A stretch of 50,076 bases of DNA from Paenibacillus xylanilyticus (GCF_013359935.1 NZ_JABMCB010000132.1:1-50076); one strand, 5' to 3'. Numbered from the stretch's first letter, positions 34,666 through 45,649 are shown. The notes: a model not told the origin generated them from the letters alone. Translations and numbers: made by a program.

Positions 34666-35820
34666 TTACCCGCCGCCCTCCTGCATCAGCCGGAGGGCGT
34701 CAATCTCTCCACCGCGTATTTTGCTCTTTGCGGTGGTGGACTTGCGTGCGCGCAGTGGTACGGTTGCACGCTTGACAAGCATCTTGATCTCGCCAGGCGA
34801 GAGACCCGGATGCTTCGCGAGCAGCAGCGCAATGGCGCCGCTCACATGGGACGTTGCCATGGATGTACCACTCATCTCATGGTGCTTGCCCTGCACCCAG
34901 GAAGAGACGATTTTGTCGCCGGGTGCATAGACATCGACGTATGCACCGCGATTACTAAAGGAAGCAATTCGCCGATTCTTGTCGGTGGCCCCTACGGAAA
35001 TGGTCTGCGGATAACGTGCAGGATAATCAATGCTTCGCCGTTTGCCGTCGTTTCCTGACGAGGCCACAATGACAATACCGGCTTGATATGCCCGATTAAC
35101 CACATCAAGGAGAGCCTTGCTGCGGGTCTTCATGCCGAAACTCATATTGATAATATCGACCCGGTTACGCACACACCAGTCGATCCCCAGTACAATATCG
35201 GATACGTAGGCTGAACCGTTATGGTCAAACGCCTTGACCGGATAGATCAGAGAGCGCGGAGCTACGCCAATCATGCCTTCCATGCTATTGGCTGCAGCGA
35301 TCGTTCCCGCAATGTGGGTACCGTGGCCGTTGTCATCATGGGGAAGCATACTCCGGTTTAACAGATTGATCCCACGTGCCAGGGAGTATCGAAGGTCGGG
35401 ATGTTGATAGTCGGCCCCTGTGTCAATCACACCAATTTTGACCCGGTGTCCTGTAGAGACGGACCACACTTTGGGGGCACGAATCTGTTTAACTCCCCAT
35501 GGAACTCCTTGTACTGTGGCCGGTTTATTGTGAAGTGCCGTTGCATGAAGCGAGATCTGCACATCTTCCTCCACTGTAATCTCGTCGCTGTATTGTTTCA
35601 ATTCCTCCGGACAATGTACTGGAGCAATAATGGAACGAGCCAGCCGTGAAGAGCGCACCATTCCAAGGTGGGTATACTCATTCCGCATCCGCGAGAGCTC
35701 AAGCAGACAGGCTTCATATTGTCCTGGTTTGGCGAACCGGATCAGGTACCGCCCTGCCTGTTCCGGTTCAGGACGCTGCATTCCTTCAACTAATTGATGC
35801 AAAAAACCAGTATAGTCCAT
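34666..35820 (-). CDS. subtilisin-family serine protease without signal peptide
   Basis: A 384-residue S8 peptidase. The triad is Asp133 (VIDTGAD), His166 (GHGTHIAGT) and Ser320 (SGTSMATSH), with oxyanion Asn257 (SSGND). Residues ~20-100 resemble a subtilisin propeptide (RYLIRFAKPGQYEACLLEL ... EITVEEDV). No signal peptide or membrane helix precedes it, so it is probably intracellular or leaves by another route. It differs from classical IspA in having the longer N-terminal region. The C-terminus is short, ending in a basic KSTTAKSKIRG segment. The ATG at 35820 has GAAGGGGG upstream, and a good sigma-A promoter lies ~75 bases before it. Confidence 0.92.
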   Translation of the reverse strand: MDYTGFLHQLVEGMQRPEPEQAGRYLIRFAKPGQYEACLLELSRMRNEYTHLGMVRSSRLARSIIAPVHCPEELKQYSDEITVEEDVQISLHATALHNKPATVQGVPWGVKQIRAPKVWSVSTGHRVKIGVIDTGADYQHPDLRYSLARGINLLNRSMLPHDDNGHGTHIAGTIAAANSMEGMIGVAPRSLIYPVKAFDHNGSAYVSDIVLGIDWCVRNRVDIINMSFGMKTRSKALLDVVNRAYQAGIVIVASSGNDGKRRSIDYPARYPQTISVGATDKNRRIASFSNRGAYVDVYAPGDKIVSSWVQGKHHEMSGTSMATSHVSGAIALLLAKHPGLSPGEIKMLVKRATVPLRARKSTTAKSKIRGGEIDALRLMQEGGG

Positions 35821-35902
35821 TATGGGCTGCCCCCTTCGGGATGAACATGCTGAGGTATTCTATGAATGCATTCATCCCGCCGCATGGGGAACTTGCCCTT
35901 TT

Positions 35903-35931
35903 TTTACAAAAAGACGTTCTCTCCGTGTCAA
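35903..35931 (-). promoter_or_regulatory. sigma-A promoter of the subtilisin gene
   Basis: On the minus strand TTGACA (35931-35926), 17 bases, and TGTAAA (35908-35903). Confidence 0.65.
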
Positions 35932-36023
35932 AACGGGCGCAGGGACATATGATGAATGGAGGGCGAGAGGGCTCTTGCGGGGACCCTGGTAAGGAGCAAT
36001 CCTTCAAGGGTATACAGTCAGAA

Positions 36024-36046
36024 GGCGGAGGGGACTCCGTCTTTTT
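36024..36046 (+). terminator. orphan terminator upstream of rpoE
   Basis: GGCGGAG pairs with CTCCGTC (one G-T) around GGGA, followed by TTTTTC. No plus-strand gene ends here. It could stop readthrough antisense to the subtilisin gene, or be part of an rpoE leader. The remaining gap to 36247 shows only a possible extended -10 TGTTATACG near 36183. Confidence 0.5.
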
Positions 36047-36247
36047 CAATGTTCACTCACTTTTACAGAAAGGGGATCGTTGCCAATAGGAAGTGAAGTG
36101 TTCCGAATTTGTATCTCATGCCTACATAAAAACTTGCTTTTTACCGCTAAATAGGTTTTACTTAGGTTTGTTAATGGATATGTTATACGTAACGGTCCAG
36201 CTCGTAGGGATATAAAGTGAATTATGTGTGAGAGGAAGTGTCTGTCA

Positions 36248-36826
36248 GTGAGTACCTCGCTCAATTTGAAAATTGATAAAGAAAAGGTAAGAGAGATTCC
36301 TTTGGTTGACCTCGCCTTTATGGTGCTGAAAGCGGCCAATACGCCGTACTACTACCGTGATTTGATGAATGAGGTAGCAAAACAGCGCGGAATGACTGAT
36401 GAAGAAATCAACGAGTTTATCGCCCAGCTATATACCGAGATCAATATCGATGGCCGTTTTGCCTGTGTCGGTACAAGTCTTTGGGGATTGAAACGCTGGT
36501 ATCCAGTTGGTGGAACAGAAGATTCCATGACAGGTGCGAAGCGTCCGCGTATCATCAACGATGAAGATGATGATCTGGAAGATGAGGACTTTGGCGAAGA
36601 GGAAGACAGCTACAACAGCGACGAAGACTTCGACAATGCAGATGATGATCAAGATGACGATGACGATGACGACGATGACGACGACGATGATGTCATCTTT
36701 GATGAAGATGACAGCGATGAAGAAGTTCTGGTTGAAGATGACGATTTGGAAGAAGAAGACCTCGATGAAGACGATGAAGATGAGTCCGAAGACGAGGATG
36801 AATTTGACGACGATTCCGATAAGTAA
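36248..36826 (+). CDS. rpoE: DNA-directed RNA polymerase delta subunit
   Basis: Delta is the Firmicute-specific RNA polymerase subunit that speeds enzyme recycling and sharpens promoter selectivity by sensitivity to the initiating nucleotide. The N-terminal HARE-HTH domain (VDLAFMVLKAANTPYYYRDL ... FACVGTSLWGLKRWYP) is followed by an ~100-residue tail that is almost only Asp and Glu, including a run of 12 Asp. I prefer the GTG at 36248 (MSTSLNLKIDKEK), about 10 bases after AGAGGAAG. An in-frame ATG at 36224 has no good site. The order argS ... rpoE, pyrG, spo0F follows B. subtilis. Confidence 0.94.
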   Translation: MSTSLNLKIDKEKVREIPLVDLAFMVLKAANTPYYYRDLMNEVAKQRGMTDEEINEFIAQLYTEINIDGRFACVGTSLWGLKRWYPVGGTEDSMTGAKRPRIINDEDDDLEDEDFGEEEDSYNSDEDFDNADDDQDDDDDDDDDDDDDVIFDEDDSDEEVLVEDDDLEEEDLDEDDEDESEDEDEFDDDSDK

Positions 36827-36950
36827 CCGTCATTTTTGATGTCGATAATTTACCTGTTTCCCCCAGATAGTCAGCCTTGACAGCGCACGGGGGAACGGGT
36901 AAACTATTGCATGGGCTTATGAATGAGCGAGAATATATTTATGTTTTTTA

Positions 36951-36989
36951 TAAAAAAGTGCCCCGTCCTGCGGGAGTACTTTTTTTTGT
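36951..36989 (+). terminator. rpoE terminator
   Basis: AAAAAGT / ACTTTTT with an inner CCCG-TCCTG-CGGG stem and a T run. The 125 bases between rpoE and this hairpin hold no gene. Confidence 0.7.
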
Positions 36990-37097
36990 ATTTTTAGAGG
37001 CAGAATATTGCAAAATGATTGATTTCCGCACGCTCCCGGCCAAACATCCGTGGCCCATTTTTTGTATATAAAAAAACGTCAGCAAGAGATGGCTTGA

Positions 37098-38924
<1,827 letters not shown>

Positions 38925-38944
38925 TATAGAATTAACCCGATGAT

Positions 38945-39006
38945 AAAGAGGGGTGTTTGCCGATAGCCTGGGATTACAGGCTAGTGCGGTGAGCATCCCT
39001 CTTTTG
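38945..39006 (+). terminator. pyrG terminator
   Basis: AAAGAGGG...GC pairs with GC...CCCTCTTT around an inner TAGCCTG / CAGGCTA stem, then TTG. Confidence 0.8.
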
Positions 39007-39071
39007 ATTTTATAATAGGTTTCCCTCAAGCGGAGAGGAGATAAAATGTTTAGCTGTAATTTGTGTGTGGG

Positions 39072-39098
39072 GCAGGATTTTAATGGGAAGGGTAGAAT
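39072..39098 (+). promoter_or_regulatory. sigma-H promoter of spo0F
   Basis: GCAGGATTT (39072-39080), 11 bases, and GTAGAAT (39092-39098) match the sigma-H pattern RNAGGAWWW-N11/12-RNNGAAT at every defined position. Transcription would begin near 39105. B. subtilis spo0F is also sigma-H dependent. Confidence 0.8.
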
Positions 39099-39174
39099 AC
39101 TTATCATGACGACTATGGGATAGTTATCCAGATTCGGAGACATACATGCTTTCCTAAATCCAGGAGGTTACAGA

Positions 39175-39561
39175 GTGGAAAATAAAAAAGTGTTAATCGT
39201 TGATGACCAGAACGGGATTCGGATCCTCTTAATGGAAGTGTTCAGCAGTGAAGGATATAACACGTTCCAGGCACCCAATGGCAAGATCGCACTGGAGATT
39301 GTGAACAACGATAAGCCTGATCTGGTGTTGCTTGATATGAAGATTCCTGGCATGGATGGCCTTGAAATTTTGAAACATATTAAGGAGATTGATCCCGATA
39401 TCAAAGTTATCATGATGACAGCATATGGTGAGCTGGACATGATCAAGGAAGCGACTGATCTCGGTGCGCTAATGCATTTCACGAAACCTTTTGATATCGA
39501 TGAAATGCGTGTGGCGGTCAACATGCAGCTTCGTAATGACACGGCCAATAGGTGCAGCTGA
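39175..39561 (+). CDS. spo0F: sporulation response regulator Spo0F
   Basis: Spo0F is the single-domain phosphorelay protein that receives phosphate from sporulation kinases and passes it to Spo0B and Spo0A. The 128-residue protein has the acidic pocket (VDDQNG), phosphoacceptor Asp54 in [11 protein letters not shown], Thr in MMTAYGE and the conserved Lys in HFTKPFD, with no output domain. GTG at 39175 follows CAGGAGGT. A sigma-H promoter precedes it, and fbaA and murA follow as in B. subtilis. The KinA-like kinase at 10978 is a plausible phosphodonor. Confidence 0.95.
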   Translation: MENKKVLIVDDQNGIRILLMEVFSSEGYNTFQAPNGKIALEIVNNDKPDLVLLDMKIPGMDGLEILKHIKEIDPDIKVIMMTAYGELDMIKEATDLGALMHFTKPFDIDEMRVAVNMQLRNDTANRCS

Positions 39562-39586
39562 ATCCTGTGATTGCAGGATTTTTTTG
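39561..39586 (+). terminator. spo0F terminator
   Basis: AATCCTG pairs with CAGGATT, followed by TTTTTG. It begins at the stop codon. Confidence 0.85.
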
Positions 39587-39689
39587 TCTGTATGAAACGG
39601 GTGTGTACTTCTTGGGGGTTATGGGTATTTCGGCCAATTAACGAGGGAATATTGAAAATGGGAGCGGCTTCATGCGCTATCTATGAAAA

Positions 39690-39715
39690 CTGTGCTGCAA
39701 AGCACAGCATTTTTG
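39690..39715 (+). other. hairpin with T run before fbaA
   Basis: Perfect stem CTGTGCT / AGCACAG with loop GCAA, then CATTTTTG. It lies upstream of the fbaA promoter, so it may back up the spo0F terminator. Confidence 0.5.
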
Positions 39716-39746
39716 CAAATGCTTGTTTAGTATTTGACATGGGATG

Positions 39747-39755
39747 TGGTATAAT
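39747..39755 (+). promoter_or_regulatory. extended -10 promoter of fbaA
   Basis: TGGTATAAT gives an extended -10 (TGN plus a perfect TATAAT), 65 bases before the start codon. The -35 is poor, as is usual for this promoter type. Confidence 0.65.
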
Positions 39756-39820
39756 AAGCCCGTATGTGATTTCGGCTAAAAACCATAGACACAACCCAAA
39801 CCCCTAGGAGGATTGAAACC

Positions 39821-40675
39821 ATGCCATTAGTATCTATGACAGACATGTTGAACAAAGCGCTTGAAGGAAAATATGCAGTAGGTCAATACAACATCAATAA
39901 CCTTGAGTGGACTCAAGCCATTCTGGGTGCTGCTGAAGAAGAAAAATCCCCAGTAATCCTGGGTGTATCCGAAGGTGCAGCACGTCACATGGGCGGCTTC
40001 TACACTGTAGTTAAAATGGTAGAAGGACTCATTCATGACATGAAAATTACCGTTCCGGTTGCTATTCACCTGGACCACGGTTCCAGCTTCGACAAGTGTA
40101 AAGAAGCGATCGATGCCGGATTTACATCCGTTATGATCGACGGTTCCCACCACCCAATCGACGAAAACATCGAAATGACTAAAAAGGTCGTTGAATATGC
40201 ACACGCTAAAGGCGTTTCTGTTGAAGCCGAAGTAGGTACAGTTGGCGGACAAGAAGACGACGTAATCGGCGGCATCATGTACGCTGACCTCGAAGAGTGT
40301 GTTCGCATCGTGAAAGAAACAGGTATCGACACATTGGCACCAGCTCTTGGTTCCGTTCATGGTCCTTACCACGGCGAGCCTAACCTGGGCTTCAAAGAAA
40401 TGGAAGAAGTTCGTGACGCGGTACAAGTTCCACTCGTATTGCACGGTGGTACAGGCATTCCTAAACACGACATCGACAAAGCCATTTCCCTGGGTACTTC
40501 CAAAATCAACGTAAACACAGAGAACCAAATTGCTTTCTCCAAAGTGGTTCGCGAAGTGCTTGCAGCTAAACCAGATGCTTACGATCCACGTACGTTCATC
40601 GTACCAGGCCGTGATGCAATCAAAGAAACCGTTAAAGGTAAAATCCGCGAGTTTGGTTCCAACAACAAAGCGTAA
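39821..40675 (+). CDS. fbaA: class II fructose-1,6-bisphosphate aldolase
   Basis: A zinc-dependent aldolase of glycolysis and gluconeogenesis, 284 residues. Class II features are [14 protein letters not shown] (zinc ligands and catalytic Asp), [27 protein letters not shown] and [14 protein letters not shown], with a phosphate-binding [11 protein letters not shown] segment. The ATG at 39821 follows CTAGGAGGA. Position between spo0F and a murA gene matches B. subtilis. Strong codon bias (GAA, AAA, GTT, GGT) suggests high expression. Confidence 0.97.
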   Translation: MPLVSMTDMLNKALEGKYAVGQYNINNLEWTQAILGAAEEEKSPVILGVSEGAARHMGGFYTVVKMVEGLIHDMKITVPVAIHLDHGSSFDKCKEAIDAGFTSVMIDGSHHPIDENIEMTKKVVEYAHAKGVSVEAEVGTVGGQEDDVIGGIMYADLEECVRIVKETGIDTLAPALGSVHGPYHGEPNLGFKEMEEVRDAVQVPLVLHGGTGIPKHDIDKAISLGTSKINVNTENQIAFSKVVREVLAAKPDAYDPRTFIVPGRDAIKETVKGKIREFGSNNKA

Positions 40676-40698
40676 TTTATCTTTACCAGTTCCATACT

Positions 40699-40744
40699 GT
40701 GAAGTGGAAAGAACACCGCCTAGCCGGTGTCTTTCCATTTTCAC
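40699..40744 (+). terminator. fbaA terminator
   Basis: GTGAAGTGGAAAGA pairs with TCTTTCCATTTTCAC around an inner CACCG / CGGTG stem. It rules out the murA open frame beginning at 40727 as a real start. Confidence 0.8.
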
Positions 40745-40822
40745 ACCTTATTTCACGTAGGAAGCCATCAGCAGGTAATGCCGTTATTCGGCTGCAAAAC
40801 ACGTAGGGGGACATTAAGCTTT

Positions 40823-42076
40823 ATGGAAAAATTGATGATTAGTGGCGGACGTCCGTTACAGGGGACTGTAACCATAAGCGGCGCCAAGAACAGCGCCATT
40901 GCGCTTATTCCTGCAGCATTGCTTGCCGAATCAGAGGTCGTGCTGGACAACCTGCCGCTTTTGAGTGATGTGGCGGTTTATGCGGAAATTTTGGAGGAAC
41001 TCGGAGCTCGTGTAGTTTGGGAAGGCAGTCAGATGAAGATTGATCCTTCCGATATCAAATCCATACCCATGCCCAATGGACCAGTGAAGAAGCTGCGTGC
41101 TTCGTATTATATGATGGGAGCATTGCTTGGGCGGTTCAAAGAAGCAACAATTGGTTTACCTGGGGGCTGTAACTTTGAGCCTCGTCCGATTGATCAACAC
41201 ATCAAAGGTTTTGAAGCGCTTGGCGCAACAGTAACAAATGAACACGGCTCCATTCATTTGCATGCCAAAGAGCTGCGCGGAGCAAAGATTTACCTGGATG
41301 TAAGCAGTGTAGGTGCAACCATTAACATTATGCTGGCGGCAACTCGTGCCAAAGGCTCTACAATTATCGAAAACGCGGCTAAAGAGCCTGAGATTATAGA
41401 TGTAGCAACACTTTTGAATTCAATGGGTGCCAGCATTAAAGGCGCAGGTACTGAAACCATCCGCATTGAGGGTGTGTCGGAGCTCAAGGGCTGCCGTCAT
41501 TCCATCATTCCGGACCGCATACAGGCGGGTACGTATATGATTGCTGCAGCGGCAACGCGTGGTAATGTTCTGATTGACAACGTCATTCCGAAACACCTGG
41601 AGGCTTTGACGGCCAAACTGCTGGAGATGGGCGTGGGCATTGAAGAACTGGACGAAAGTATTCGTGTCATTGGACAACCTTCATACAGCCATGTGGATGT
41701 TAAAGCGCTCGTGTATCCTGGCTTTCCAACCGATTTGCAGTCTCCAATGACAAGTGTACTAACTCAAGCAACAGGTGTAAGTGTTCTGAGTGATTTTGTT
41801 TACAGTAACCGATTTAAGCACGTTCCAGAGCTGGTGCGTATGGGTGCCAAAATTCGCGTAGAAGGTCGTTCAGCCATTATCGAGGGCGGCGCACTGAATG
41901 CGGCCAAGGTAAAAGCATCTGATCTTCGTGCCGGTGCAGCGCTGGTCATCGCCGGTCTTACAGTTAGTGAAGGTGTGACTGAAGTGACAGGCGTCGAATT
42001 TATCGATCGTGGCTATGACCATCTTGTTACGAATCTGCGAATGCTTGGTGCAGATGTATGGCGTGAGACCGAGTAA
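40823..42076 (+). CDS. murA: UDP-N-acetylglucosamine 1-carboxyvinyltransferase
   Basis: MurA transfers enolpyruvate to UDP-GlcNAc, the first committed step of peptidoglycan synthesis and the fosfomycin target. The 417-residue protein begins [20 protein letters not shown]. It carries the catalytic-loop Cys116 in [15 protein letters not shown], the residue alkylated by fosfomycin, and ends with [17 protein letters not shown]. The ATG at 40823 is the family start, although GGGGG lies a little far upstream (about 12 bases). Firmicutes usually have two MurA paralogues. The position after fbaA corresponds to B. subtilis murAB (murZ). Confidence 0.95.
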   Translation: MEKLMISGGRPLQGTVTISGAKNSAIALIPAALLAESEVVLDNLPLLSDVAVYAEILEELGARVVWEGSQMKIDPSDIKSIPMPNGPVKKLRASYYMMGALLGRFKEATIGLPGGCNFEPRPIDQHIKGFEALGATVTNEHGSIHLHAKELRGAKIYLDVSSVGATINIMLAATRAKGSTIIENAAKEPEIIDVATLLNSMGASIKGAGTETIRIEGVSELKGCRHSIIPDRIQAGTYMIAAAATRGNVLIDNVIPKHLEALTAKLLEMGVGIEELDESIRVIGQPSYSHVDVKALVYPGFPTDLQSPMTSVLTQATGVSVLSDFVYSNRFKHVPELVRMGAKIRVEGRSAIIEGGALNAAKVKASDLRAGAALVIAGLTVSEGVTEVTGVEFIDRGYDHLVTNLRMLGADVWRETE

Positions 42077-42175
42077 TGAATTAGGCATATTCAGGATTGG
42101 TGACTTGCCGTTATTATTTTGACAGAACTGCATATCTTTACAACAATTGGGTAAACCTATTCTAATAGAGTTCTC

Positions 42176-42232
42176 AGCCTCTCCGGGATAAGATGAAATA
42201 GTTCTTTTTCCTTACCCGGAGGGTCTTTTTTT
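42176..42232 (+). terminator. murA terminator
   Basis: CTCCGGGATAAG pairs with CTTACCCGGAG across a long loop, followed by GGTCTTTTTTT. The rest of the gap to rho (42233-42548) contains only an unconvincing leftward 86-codon frame and no clear promoter. Confidence 0.75.
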
Positions 42233-42548
42233 GGATCAAATATCATATGGCTGTAAGAACTGACATCATTCCTTTTCCCCAAACCCCGGTTTGTCTGTGC
42301 TCCTTGCCTGGTACCCGGATCGAAAGCCTCGTGAATTATGTATTCACTCACAAGCGGATAGCACTGTATGTTGGTCATCCCGCCCGGTAACTTACACTCA
42401 ACGACAAGTATTTGCATTATAACGGTTACATTCCGTACAATGGACAGAAGAGAATGCAGCAGAGCAGAATTATGCTGTTCTCCATAGCCGGATCATCAAG
42501 CGAAACTATCCATTTCACGGACTTATTAATTGAATAGGTGGTTATTAT

Positions 42549-43874
42549 ATGGATCTACAAATTTCCGATTTGGAAGAAATGAAACTAACGGACCTCTACA
42601 AACTGGCCAAAAAATATCAGATTCCCTACTACGGCACACTGAAGAAGAAAGAATTGATCTTTGCCATACTTCGGGCTCAGGCTGAACAGAGTGGTTTGAT
42701 GTTTATGCAGGGTGTGCTTGAAATTTTGCCCGAGGGTTACGGATTTCTTCGCCCGATTAACTACCTCCCTAGCACCGAGGACATTTATATTTCTGCCTCA
42801 CAGATTCGTAAGTTTGACCTCAGGACAGGTGACCTGGTATCAGGCAAATGTAGAACACCGAAGGAAAACGAAAGATATTTCGGTTTATTGCAAGTCAATG
42901 CCGTGAATGGTGAGAACCCATCAGCGGCTGCGGAAAGACTTCATTTCCCGGCATTAACCCCATTGTATCCGCAGAAAAAACTGGTTCTCGAAACATCCCC
43001 CAACCATTTGTCCACACGCATTATGGATGTGCTGGCCCCTGTAGGATTGGGACAGCGCGGATTGATCGTAGCACCTCCCAAAGCAGGTAAGACGCTTCTC
43101 CTCAAAGAAATTGCCAACAGCATTTCAACCAACAACCCAGAAATTGAATTGTTTGTCCTGTTGATTGATGAACGTCCGGAGGAAGTGACGGATATGTCTC
43201 GTTCGGTTAAAGGGGAAGTTGTGGCTTCTACATTCGATGAGTTGCCTGAAAATCATATCAAGGTTGCGGAATTGGTGTTAGAGCGTGCTCTTCGTCTGGT
43301 TGAGGCCAAAAAGGATGTAGTTATTCTGCTGGACAGCATTACACGTCTTGCTCGCGCATACAACCTGGTTATCCCGCCATCCGGCCGAACACTTAGTGGT
43401 GGTATTGATCCTGCAGCATTCCACCGTCCAAAACGTTTCTTTGGATCTGCACGGAATGTGGAGGAAGGAGGAAGCCTGACTATTCTGGCGACAGCGTTAA
43501 TCGATACGGGGTCACGTATGGATGATATTATCTATGAAGAGTTTAAGGGTACGGGCAATATGGAGCTTCATCTGGACCGCAAACTGGCAGAACGCCGTAT
43601 TTTCCCGGCCATCGATATTCGTCGTTCCGGTACACGTCGGGAAGAAGTGCTGCTAAGCAAGGAAGAGCTGGATACGATCTGGGCCATTCGCAAAAATATG
43701 AATGACTCACATGACTTTGTGGAAGGCTTCCTGAAAAAACTGCGCAACAGCAAAACGAATGCAGAATTTTTGGCAGCATTTGATGCAGCGGGCAACAGCC
43801 CGACGAGTAATTCGGGGACCACGACAACTCGTCGTTCGCCAAGACAGACGGCCACCTCGGCAACAACAACATAA
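42549..43874 (+). CDS. rho: transcription termination factor Rho
   Basis: Rho is the hexameric RNA helicase that ends transcription at unstructured C-rich RNA. The 441-residue protein has the N-terminal helix bundle ([21 protein letters not shown]), a cold-shock-like RNA-binding domain ([20 protein letters not shown]), and the ATPase core with P-loop APPKAGKT (Lys181), [16 protein letters not shown] and the Q/R-loop region [17 protein letters not shown]. The last ~25 residues are a low-complexity Ser/Thr tail ([20 protein letters not shown]) beyond the usual C-terminus. ATG 42549 has TAGGTGG upstream. No terminator separates it from the radical SAM gene, 99 bases on. Confidence 0.96.
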   Translation: MDLQISDLEEMKLTDLYKLAKKYQIPYYGTLKKKELIFAILRAQAEQSGLMFMQGVLEILPEGYGFLRPINYLPSTEDIYISASQIRKFDLRTGDLVSGKCRTPKENERYFGLLQVNAVNGENPSAAAERLHFPALTPLYPQKKLVLETSPNHLSTRIMDVLAPVGLGQRGLIVAPPKAGKTLLLKEIANSISTNNPEIELFVLLIDERPEEVTDMSRSVKGEVVASTFDELPENHIKVAELVLERALRLVEAKKDVVILLDSITRLARAYNLVIPPSGRTLSGGIDPAAFHRPKRFFGSARNVEEGGSLTILATALIDTGSRMDDIIYEEFKGTGNMELHLDRKLAERRIFPAIDIRRSGTRREEVLLSKEELDTIWAIRKNMNDSHDFVEGFLKKLRNSKTNAEFLAAFDAAGNSPTSNSGTTTTRRSPRQTATSATTT

Positions 43875-43973
43875 AATAGCATTATTTGATCAACTCTAAT
43901 TTGGCAGTCATACTGCTGAATTCACCATAATACTCGTCGTTCGGTTTAACCCATTAGATGTGAGGAGAACATC

Positions 43974-45248
43974 ATGTATTTAGTATACGCAGATGAAAAA
44001 GGCAATGTATTTGATCATCCATCGCTGTATGGGCTTGCCCGTAGTGGAGATATGATCGTTGAAATTATGGAGGATGAACTTATTCCTCTACCAGAAGGTG
44101 CAACACTTGTTGGATTACCAAGCACTCGTCCCATCGGGATGGATCCGGATACCGGCGAAATGATGCCTCTCCCGAGTGACACGCAGGCCGTAGGAGCTTT
44201 GCTTCCGCAAGGCTTCACTCGGCTGTGTTTGCCGGGTTATGTGAAAACAGACAAAGAGTACAAGCTCCCATTGTTCGGGTATTCGGCTGTCGTGTGGAAA
44301 GATGACGCATTCTACGTCACTGCCCGTATGTCCGATCATCCGGATCAATGGAATCCGTTGAACTGTGATCGCGATGATGTGCGTGCCGGAGTTAAGCGTC
44401 TGACGGAACAGTATCCTGAAAACCGCCTGTACACTCATTTGTCCAACTGTGCGCTTGGGTATGAGTGTCTGACATCATCCAATACGTTCCTGAATCGTTG
44501 GGAAGGCGGAGTCCCTGTATCGTATTCCTGTAATGCAGGCTGCTTTGGGTGCATTTCCGAACAGCCGGATGACAGTGGCTTTGTTTCCCCGCAGACTCGG
44601 ATGAACTTCCGGCCACGTGTGGACGAGATTGTTGAGGTTATGCTGGAGCATCTGAAAACGCCGGAGTCCATTATCAGCTTTGGACAGGGGTGTGAAGGTG
44701 AGCCTTCAACTCAAGCCAAATTGATAATTGAAGCGATTCGTGAAGTGCGTTCGATCACGGACATGGGGTATATCAACATTAATACCAACGCTGGTTTGAA
44801 TGATCACATCCGGGGTATCGTGGATGCTGGTCTCGACTTGATGCGTGTAAGCACCATAAGTGCACTCGATGACCACTATAATGCATACTACAAACCGCGC
44901 GGATATACGCTTGCCAATGTGGAGAAGTCGATGAAGTATGCGGCTCAACAGGGTGTGTATACATCCATTAACTATTTGATCTTCCCGGGTGTTACGGATC
45001 GTGAGGAAGAGATTGAAGCGATGATCGAGTTTGCCCGCAGAACAGACCTGCGTTTGATTCAAATGCGTAATCTGAATATCGACCCGGAGAGCTACCTGGA
45101 ATTGATTCCTCCAGCTCAAGGCGATATTTTGGGAATGAAGCAGATGATTGAAATCTTTGAAGAAGAGCTGCCTGATGTTGTTATTGGCTCGTATACCCAC
45201 GTTCCGCCAGCCGGAATGGCACGTCCCAAACGCCTAATCACCTCTTGA
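43974..45248 (+). CDS. radical SAM protein of unknown substrate
   Basis: A 424-residue radical S-adenosylmethionine enzyme. The first ~150 residues form a beta-rich N-terminal domain with no motif I know. The radical SAM core carries the canonical 4Fe-4S motif CxxxCxxC as CNAGCFGC (Cys186, Cys190, Cys193), preceded by THLSNCALGYECL with two more cysteines. FGQGCEGEPST, the glycine/SAM-binding region, and NINTNAGL follow. There is no SPASM domain. ATG 43974 has GTGAGGAGAAC upstream. It lies between rho and rpmE, adjacent genes in B. subtilis, and may be read from the rho transcript. The reaction cannot be inferred. Confidence 0.88.
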   Translation: MYLVYADEKGNVFDHPSLYGLARSGDMIVEIMEDELIPLPEGATLVGLPSTRPIGMDPDTGEMMPLPSDTQAVGALLPQGFTRLCLPGYVKTDKEYKLPLFGYSAVVWKDDAFYVTARMSDHPDQWNPLNCDRDDVRAGVKRLTEQYPENRLYTHLSNCALGYECLTSSNTFLNRWEGGVPVSYSCNAGCFGCISEQPDDSGFVSPQTRMNFRPRVDEIVEVMLEHLKTPESIISFGQGCEGEPSTQAKLIIEAIREVRSITDMGYININTNAGLNDHIRGIVDAGLDLMRVSTISALDDHYNAYYKPRGYTLANVEKSMKYAAQQGVYTSINYLIFPGVTDREEEIEAMIEFARRTDLRLIQMRNLNIDPESYLELIPPAQGDILGMKQMIEIFEEELPDVVIGSYTHVPPAGMARPKRLITS

Positions 45249-45258
45249 TAATAATGGA

Positions 45259-45287
45259 TTGCAACCGGCATTAGGCCGTGTTATAAT
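45259..45287 (+). promoter_or_regulatory. sigma-A promoter of rpmE
   Basis: TTGCAA (45259-45264), exactly 17 bases, and a perfect TATAAT (45282-45287). Confidence 0.8.
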
Positions 45288-45351
45288 CTCTGAAGTTGTG
45301 CCATTTACTCTGGGTCCGCTTGAGGCTCAGGGCGGAAAGAGGTGAAAGGTA

Positions 45352-45549
45352 ATGAAAGCAGCAATTCATCCTAAATACACGATTGGTCAAGTAACCTGCG
45401 CTTGCGGGAATACTTTTGAAACTGGTTCGGTTAAAGACGGACTTCGTGTAGAGATTTGCTCCGCGTGCCACCCGTTCTTCACCGGTAAACAGAAGTTTAT
45501 CGATGCTGGCGGCCGTGTCGATCGTTTCAAGAAAAAATACGGAATCTAA
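45352..45549 (+). CDS. rpmE: 50S ribosomal protein L31 (zinc-binding form)
   Basis: L31 bridges the ribosomal subunits. The 65-residue product matches the C+ (zinc-binding) type: cysteines in VTCACGNTF and ICSACHPF, with the tail [13 protein letters not shown]. The zinc-free paralogue (YtiA/RpmE2) of zinc-starved Bacilli is not in the window. The ATG at 45352 has AAAGAGGTGAAAGG upstream. Strong promoter and terminator make it a single-gene unit. Confidence 0.97.
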   Translation: MKAAIHPKYTIGQVTCACGNTFETGSVKDGLRVEICSACHPFFTGKQKFIDAGGRVDRFKKKYGI

Positions 45550-45593
45550 TTCAGCAATTCCCCGGGAATTGTCTGCTAATTGCATCCAAGCCA

Positions 45594-45618
45594 CCCCTGC
45601 CTTTGGCAGGGGTTTTTA
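45594..45618 (+). terminator. rpmE terminator
   Basis: Perfect stem CCCCTGCC / GGCAGGGG with loop TTT, followed by TTTTTAT. Confidence 0.93.
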
Positions 45619-45649
45619 TATAGGGATAAAGGTTCCAGCTCGCAGCTGG

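Noticed and set aside
36877..37071. 64-codon open frame between rpoE and pyrG
   Set aside because: It crosses the rpoE terminator hairpin and lacks a ribosome site.
39571..39807. 78-codon open frame between spo0F and fbaA
   Set aside because: It covers the spo0F terminator, a second hairpin and the fbaA promoter.
42157..42417. Leftward 86-codon open frame between murA and rho
   Set aside because: It runs through the murA terminator, has no good ribosome site and no recognisable composition or motif.
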